Shown here one piece after another: positions 53,204 through 59,920 of a stretch of DNA of 59,920 nt; position 1 is the stretch's first letter; every line of letters starts with the position of its first letter. The notes below the pieces were generated by a model that was not told the origin of the DNA, ran no database searches, and saw nothing but the letters and a program-made list of their open reading frames with translations. A program made the translations under genes and the position numbers. Source of the stretch: Liolophura sinensis (taxonomy: Eukaryota; Mollusca; Polyplacophora; Chitonida; Chitonidae); the NCBI RefSeq assembly GCF_032854445.1, contig NC_088304.1, positions 1,552,001-1,611,920 on the forward strand. Reading direction: 5' to 3'.

Positions 53204-56200
53204 GTATCTGTTGGACATGTTAAGGGAAAATATACTTCTCAACAGATGATGACAAACTTGACCATAAAGATCAGATTTGTGAAGGGTGTACTTAAAAACT
53301 TGCCAAACTTAAAAGAAAACAAATAATTTAACCTTAGTTATATTGGAAGAGAAATGATGTCAGTGCGCCCTTGGGCTATGGAAGTAACTCGTGCTTGATT
53401 GGTTAAAACTGATAACATGGCTGCACTTTTGATTTTCTCTATGTGTGCCAATTTGCTTACTTTGAACTGCAAGATCTCAGTTATACCACATCACAAAAAT
53501 ATAAAGGTTTACTTTTTAAACTTGGTGTGGGATGGTTTATCAGTGCATATATACATTCGATCTAGTCTTGTCTTTTCTTTTAATATGACTCTGCATAGCT
53601 ACATATGATGCTGTCCTTTCATTGAACTAATTTATTTACTTAACTGTGCTTTTATGTCATACCCTAAGACTTTAACATGCTGACTTTCTCTCCAGGTACA
53701 CATGGGAAAGTCTGCCAGCAGCCTGTGGATGGTCGTGGGTTTCCCTCATGCCCGGTTTCCTCTCACCATAATGTTAGCTGCCATCATGTGAAGCATTCTT
53801 GAGTATGGGGTAAAACACTAATCAAGTAAATAAATAACTTTGGCACTGCCTAGATTGGCACTATTTACATGTAGCTTGGCACTCAGCATGAGGGGAATAG
53901 ATGAAATACTGGTCATTATAATATAGCTGTTTGAGGAGCTGTGGCTGGTGTCTTCAGCATGGCTTTCCTGTGAGGCAGCACTGTAAATATATCACCATTG
54001 GGTCCAGTCTGTTACAAGGAAACACTGTAAAGACTGAAATAATGTTGACAGTGACGTTAAACCTTAAGCAGACAGAACGAGCAAATGTTATGCCATACTC
54101 AAGACTATATACAAGTGCACCCAGATTGATAGGAGTCGAGTTTATGTGTGTAGGAAAGCAGACAGATCCAGGTGAAAAACACTGGCCTCTTCTTTAGGAG
54201 CCTTGTGTATTGCTAATATAACTAGTGTAATGATTGAAGCTGGACTTCATCTCATTGCCTGGAGTCATGCAGTGAGCCAACAAGAGTCCTTCAGCAAATT
54301 ATTAAAGTGTCTTCCCTTCTGTTTATGATGTAGCTACAATTGAATTCATTGTCTGGAGTCATGAAGTTAGCCAACAAATTCGTTCAGCAAATTATTAAAG
54401 TGTCTTCCCTTCTGTTTATGATTTAGACACACTTGAACTCATTGTCTGGAGTCATGCAATTAGCCAGCAAGGGTCCTTCATCAGATTGTTAAAGTGTCTC
54501 CCCTTCTGTTTTATGATGCAGGTACTGGTAGGTTGATGTCACAAGTCTTGTCTGATATGAACTTCATATGTTTATGTCTAGCACTTACAGATGTTTGCTT
54601 TCAAAGGCTGAGTCACTCAAGGTATGGGTTCAGACTTGGTCATGGATATAGAACTTCACTGCTAGGTAGGAGTGATTCATTGTTTGCACAGTATGAAGCT
54701 CTGAGTCACTCAAGGTATGGGTTCAGACTTGGTCATGGATATAGAACTTCACTGCTAGGTAGGAGTGATTCATTGTTTGCACAGTATGAAGCTCTGAGTC
54801 ACTCAAGGTATGGGTTCAGACTTGGTCATGGATATAGAACTTCACTGCTAGGTAGGAAGGATTCATTGTTTGCACAGTATGAAGCTCTGAGTCACTCAAG
54901 GTATGGGTTCAGACTTGGTCATGGATATAGAACTTCACTGCTAGGTAGGAAGGATTCATTGTTTGCACAGTATGAAGCTCTGAGTCACTGAAGGTATGGG
55001 TTCAGACTTGGTCATGGATATAGAACTTCACTGCTAGGTAGGAATGATTCATTGTTTGCACAGTATGAAGCTCTGAGTCACTCAAGGTATGGGTTCAGAC
55101 TTGGTCATGGATATAGAACTTCACTGCTAGGTAGGAATGATTCATTGTTTGCACAGTATGAAGCTCTGAGTCACTCAAGGTATGGGTTCAGACTTGGTCA
55201 TGGATATAGAACTTCACTGCTAGGTAGGAGTGATTCATTGTTTGCACAGTATGAAGCTCTGAGTCACTCAAGGTATGGGTTCAGACTTGGTCATGGATAT
55301 AGAACTTCACTGCTAGGTAGGAGTGATTCATTGTTTGCACAGTATGAAGCTCTGAGTCACTCAAGGTATGGGTTCAGACTTGGTCATGGATATAGAACTT
55401 CACTGCTAGGTAGGAAGGATTCATTGTTTGCACAGTATGAAGCTCTGAGTCACTCAAGGTATGGGTTCAGACTTGGTCATGGATATAGAACTTCACTGCT
55501 AGGTAGGAATGATTCATTGTTTGCACAGTATGAAGCTCTGAGTCACTCAAGGTATGGGTTCAGACTTGGTCATGGATATAGAACTTCACTGCTAGGTAGG
55601 AGTGATTCATTGTTTGCACAGTATGAAGCTCTGAGTCACTCAAGGTATGGGCTCAGATATGGTCATGGATATAGAACTTCACTGCTAGGTAGGAGTGATT
55701 CATTGTTTGCACAGTATGAAGCTCTGAGTCACTCAAGGTATGGGTTCAGACTTGGTCATGGATATAGAACTTCACTGCTAGGTAGGAAGGATTCATTGTT
55801 TGCACAGTATGAAGCTCTGAGTCACTCAAGGTATGGGTTCAGACTTGGTCATGGATATAGAACTTCACTGCTAGGTAGGAGTGATTCATTGTTTGCACAG
55901 TATGAAGCTCTGAGTCACTCAAGGTATGGGTTCAGACTTGGTCATGGATATAGAACTTCACTGCTAGGTAGGAAGGATTCATTGTTTGCACAGTATGAAG
56001 CTCTGAGTCACTCAAGGTATGGGTTCAGACTTGGTCATGGATATAGAACTTCACTGCTAGGTAGGAATGATTCATTGTTTGCACAGTATGAAGCTCTGAG
56101 TCACTCAAGGTATGGGTTCAGACTTGGTCATGGATATAGAACTTCACTGCTAGGTAGGAGTGATTCATTGTTTGCACAGTATGAAGCTCTGAGTCACTCA

Positions 56201-56964
56201 AGGTATGGGTTCAGACTTGGTCATGGATATGGATATAGAACTTCACTGCTAGGTAGGAGTGATTCATTGTTTGCACAGTATGAAGCTCTGAGTCACTCAA
56301 GGTATGGGTTCAGACTTGGTCATGGATATAGAACTTCACTGCTAGGTAGGAGTGATTCATTGTTTGCACAGTATGAAGCTCTGAGTCACTCAAGGTATGG
56401 GTTCAGACTTGGTCATGGATATGGATATAGAACTTCACTGCTAGGTAGGAGTGATTCATTGTTTGCACAGTATGCACAGTATGGGGGGAGGGGGGTGCTG
56501 GGCACTCAGGTTTCCTCCACCCATAAAACGGAATGTCGTTGCATAAGTTATTAATTTGTTTTTTTATTTGATTGGTGTTTTACGACGTACTCAAGAATAT
56601 TTCACTTATATGACGACGGCCAGCATTATGGTGGGAGGAAACTGGACAGAGCCCGGGGGAAAACCAACAACCATCTGCAGGCTGCTGTCAGGCCTTCAAA
56701 CGTACGGCCGGAGAGGAAGACCAGCATGAGTTGGACTTGAACTCATAGCGACCACATTGGTGAGAGGCCAATGAGCCATGGAGGCTCCCATTGCATAAGG
56801 GAAAAATTCTGGAGTAAGTATAGTGTAAACAGCAATCAGATATATAAACCAATTTTTCTGTTACAGTTCTATGGAGAAACGTTGGGTCCATATTGGGGAA
56901 CAGGTAGGAAGCATGTAGAGGAGAAATATTCCCAGTTTGCTCTGCCATTTCCAGGCTGGGTAAG
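52595..56964 (+). CDS. Class I SAM-dependent methyltransferase, first two coding exons (3' partial)
   Basis: Exons 52595-53203 and 56867-56964 join in frame through a GT..AG intron (donor GTATCT, acceptor tttttctgttacag). The protein has VDVGCGTG at residues 91-98 (SAM motif I), IGIDVSEQQI at 112-121 and VDLITCAQALHW at 151-162. Exon 2 encodes FYGETLGPYWGTGRKHVEEK and ends in phase 2. This layout fits the Methyltransf_11 family related to yeast TMT1/Crg1 and Dictyostelium DDB_G0268948 proteins, whose substrates in animals are not known to me. An in-frame TGA (52589-52591) lies directly before the first ATG. Later exons are beyond the window. Confidence 0.92.
53680..53845 (+). mobile_element. 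SINE family A, 5'-truncated
   Basis: It contains ctgtggatggtcgtgggttt, cccggtttcctctcaccata and cattcttgagtatggggtaa aacactaatcaagtaaataa. It lies in intron 1 of the methyltransferase gene. Confidence 0.8.
54250..54525. repeat. 93/94-bp repeat, 3 copies
   Basis: The unit contains ctggagtcatgcagtgagcc, ccttcagcaaattattaaag and tgtcttcccttctgtttatg. ctggag starts at 54259, 54353 and 54446. It sits about 80 bp before the 93-bp array but shares no sequence with it that I can see. Confidence 0.9.
54608..56485. repeat. 93-bp satellite, 20 nearly identical copies
   Basis: The unit is ctgagtcactcaaggtatgg, gttcagacttggtcatggat, atagaacttcactgctaggt, aggagtgattcattgtttgc, acagtatgaagct. Copies differ mainly at two bases in one codon (agt, aag or aat), plus gatatggata duplications in two copies and one cluster variant (gctcagatat). 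The plus strand is open except for one TCA to TGA change (54989-54991). It lies in intron 1 of the methyltransferase gene, with no splice signals that would include it. Confidence 0.97.
56548..56790 (-). mobile_element. SINE family A, near full length
   Basis: Tail (tttgattggtgttttacgac, gtactcaagaatatttcact), body (gtgggaggaaactggacaga, acgtacggccggagaggaag) and reversed head (gttggacttgaactcatagc, gccaatgagccatggaggct) are present. It ends about 75 bp before methyltransferase exon 2. Confidence 0.87.
56867..56964 (+). CDS. Methyltransferase exon 2
   Basis: A 98-bp exon with donor GTGAGT at 56965. It encodes FYGETLGPYWGTGRKHVEEK then YSQFALPFPGWV. The LGPYW....K..EE.Y..F.LPFP pattern is typical of this family and confirms the link to exon 1, 3.7 kb upstream. 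Confidence 0.92.
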
Positions 56965-57175
56965 GTGAGTGACAGATGTTGTCTTGTGAAATGGATCCTA
57001 TGTTTCAATTTAGCCGTTATTTATAGACTCCATTACATTGTGTGTATATTTAAATGTCTGCAGTAATGAAGTAACTCGAGTTACTCACAATGGACAGTTC
57101 TTTGTGTTGAAAATGCCAACGTTGGGTTCGTATTTTGTCATGGTTACCATATCTCATGTGTCATGGTGACCTCAG

Positions 57176-59920
57176 CCCATTCCACTTCCCAGTCAGGGCA
57201 CACACACTTCCCAGTCAGGGCACACACACTTCCCAGTCAGGTCGAACACACACTTCACAGTCAGGGTACACACACTTCCAAGTCAGGGCACATCCACCTC
57301 CCAGTCAGGGCACACACACTTCACAGTCAGGTCGAACACACACTTCCCAGTCAGGGTACACACAGTTCCAAGTCAGGGCACATCCACCTCCCAGTCAGGG
57401 CACACATACTACCCAGTCAGGTCGAACACACACTTCACAGTCAGGGTACACACGCCTCCGAGTCAGGGCACATCCACCTCCCAGTCAGGGCACACACACT
57501 TCACAGTCAGGTCGAACACACACTTCCCACTCAGGGTACACACAGTTCCAAGTCAGGGCACATTCCTTCCCAGTGAGGGTACACACACTTCCGAGTCAGG
57601 GCACACTTACTTCACACTCAGGGTACACCCACTTCACAATTAGGGCACACTCACTTCCCAGTCAGGGTATACCCACTTCACAGTCAGGGTATACCCACTC
57701 TTCAGTCCAGGCATACCCACTTCCCAGTCAGGGCACACCCACTTTCCAGTCAGGGCACAAACACTTCCCAGTCAGGGTACACCCACTTTCCAGTTAGGGC
57801 ACACACACACCTCACAGTCAGGCTATACCTACTTCAGAGTCTGGGCACACTCCCTTCTCAGTCAGGGTACACCCACTTCCCAGTCAGGGTATACCCACTC
57901 TCCAGTCTCAGTATACCCCCAGTTAGGGCACACCCACTTCCCAGTCAGGGTGCACACACTTCCCAGTCAGGGTACACACGGTCACTTCGCAGTCTTCGCA
58001 CTCACACTTCCTAATCAGGGTACACCCACTTCCGAATTAGGGTACACACACTTCCCAGTTAGGGTGCATGCACACCTCCCAGTCAGGACGCACACACACT
58101 TCCCACTCAGGGCACACCCACTTCTCAATTAGGACACACACACTTCCCAATCAGGGTACACTCACTTTCCACTCAAGGCATGCACTCACTTCCCAATTAG
58201 GGTGCATGCACACCTCCCAGTCAGGGCGCACACACGCTTCCCACTCAGGGCACACGCTCATACCCACTCAGAGCACACACACACTTCCCAGTCAGTGTAC
58301 ACACACTTCCCAGTCAGTGTACACCCACTTCACAGTCAGGGTGCACACTCTTCCCAGTCCGGGCACACACAGTCACTTCTCAGTCTTCGCACTCACACTT
58401 CCTAATCAGGATACACCCACTTCCGAATTAGGGTACACACACTTCCCAGTCATGGCACACCCACTTCTCAATTAGGGCACACACACTTCCCAATCAGGGT
58501 ACACTCACTTTCCACTCAGGGCATGCACTCACTTCCCAGTTAGGGTGCATGCACACCTCCCAGTCAGGACGCACACACACTTCCCACTCAGGGCACACCC
58601 ACTTCTCAATTAGGACACACACACTTCCCAATCAGGGTACACTCACTTTCCACTTAGGGCATGCACTCACTTCCCATTTAGGGTGCATGCACACCTCCCA
58701 GTCAGGGCGCACACACACTTCCCACTCAGGGCACACCCACTTCTCAATTAGGACACACACACTTCCCAATCAGGGTACACTCACTTTCCACTTAGGGCAT
58801 GCACTCACTTCCCATTTAGGGTGCATGCACACTTCCCAGTCAGGGCGCACACACACTTCCCACTCAGGGCACACGCTCATACCCACTCAGAGCACACACA
58901 CACTTCCCAGTCAGTGTACACACACTTCCCAGTCAGTGTACACCCACTTCACAGTCAGGGTGCACACTCTTCCCAGTCCGGGCACACACAGTCACTTCTC
59001 AGTCTTCGCACTCACACTTCCTAATCAGGATACACCCACTTCCGAATTAGGGCACACACACTTCCCAATCAGGGTACACTCACTTCCCACTCGGGGCATG
59101 CACTCACTTCCCAGTTAGGATGCCTGCACACCTCACAGTCAGGGCGCACACACACTTCCCAATCAGGGTGCACACACACATTGCCAATCAGAATGCACAC
59201 CCACTTCCCACTTAGGACAAGCGCACATTCCCACTCAGAGCACATGCACTCCCCACAGTCAGGGCACACACACCCTTCCCAGTCAGGGCACACATACATT
59301 CCCAGTCAGAGCACATACACTTCCCAATTAGGGTGCACCCACTTTCCAGTCAAAGCACGCTCTCACTTCCCATTTAGGGTGCACACACACCTCCCAGTCA
59401 GGTCGCACACACACTTCCCAGTCAGGGCACACGCACATTCCCAGTCAGGGCACACACACATTTCCAGTCAGGGTACACCCACTTTACAGTCAGGTCGAAC
59501 ACGCACTTTCCAGCCAGGGCACACTCCCTTCTCATTCAGGGTACACTCATTTTCCAGTCAGGTCGAACCCACACTTTCCAGCCAGGGCACACACCCTTCC
59601 CAGTCAGGGCACACACACATTCCCAGTCAGGGCACACACACATTTCCAGTCAGGGTATACCCACTTCCCAGTCAGGATATACCCACTCCCCAGTCTCAGT
59701 ATACCCCCAGCTAGGGCACACCCACTTCCCAGTCAGGGTACGCACACTTCCGAGTCAGGGCACACAGTCACTTCTCAGTCTTGGCACTCACACTTCCCAG
59801 TCAGGGCACACCCACTTCTCAGTCAGGGCACACACACCTCCCAGTCAGGGTACACACACTTCCCAGTCAGGGTACACACAGTCACTTCTCAGTCTTGGCA
59901 CTCGCACATCCCAATCAGGG
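57176..59920. repeat. 22-bp minisatellite running off the window, more than 120 copies
   Basis: The unit is cacttcccagtcagggcaca plus ca, with 17-24 bp length variants (cagtcaggtcgaacacaca, caattagggcaca, cactcagagcaca). Blocks of several hundred bp recur (for example 58060-58500 and 58540-59050). It fills intron 2 of the methyltransferase gene up to the window edge. All open frames in it are repeat products. Confidence 0.96.

Noticed and set aside
55052-56554. A 500-codon repeat protein gene
   Set aside because: It has no defined start, is interrupted by a TGA at 54989, sits in an intron between two verified exons, and the 93-bp unit explains the frame. It is kept only as a finding.

Overview
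This window is nuclear DNA from a multicellular animal, most likely a lophotrochozoan such as a mollusc or brachiopod. The evidence is short exons with consensus GT..AG splice sites, animal-type proteins, two tRNA-derived SINE families present in many diverged copies, and very heavy minisatellite content. I cannot name the species from sequence alone. No bacterial, CRISPR or viral gene is supported.

Three genes can be read. (1) The plus strand from the left edge to 16105 holds the last six coding exons (382 codons) of a coiled-coil protein I do not recognise. (2) The minus strand from 50112 down to 20642 holds a complete CHFR gene (FHA domain, RING finger, cysteine-rich domain and PAR-binding zinc finger). 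I rebuilt it as 19 coding exons of 1998 nt, encoding 665 residues, close to the human protein's length as I recall it. (3) On the plus strand from 52595, the first two coding exons of a class I SAM-dependent methyltransferase lie head-to-head with CHFR; the gene runs off the right edge. Genes 1 and 2 converge on a gene-poor stretch at about 16.8-20.6 kb. Genes 2 and 3 diverge from about 50.1-52.6 kb, which should hold both promoters.

By my estimate tandem repeats fill about 24 kb, or 40% of the window, nearly all of it in introns. Most affected introns have their own unrelated unit: 20/21 bp, 42 bp (5.6 kb) and 39/40 bp (2.9 kb) in gene 1; 21, 76, 38, 32, 110, 17, 26, 33 and 59 bp (5 kb) in CHFR; 93 bp (1.9 kb) and 22 bp (2.7 kb, running off the end) in gene 3. 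A 56-bp repeat lies in the 3' UTR of gene 1. Several arrays have higher-order structure, and the long open frames in them follow from unit lengths divisible by three. CHFR has a protein-coding repeat of its own: an in-frame 21-bp repeat giving charged heptads in the linker before the RING.

Most of the remaining intron sequence is unique or made of SINE copies. The best-preserved SINE (34439-34717) has box A, box B, a 27-nt A tract and a 10-bp target-site duplication. The genes need not act together. CHFR is a mitotic-stress/PARP-linked ubiquitin ligase; the coiled-coil and methyltransferase genes are simply neighbours.
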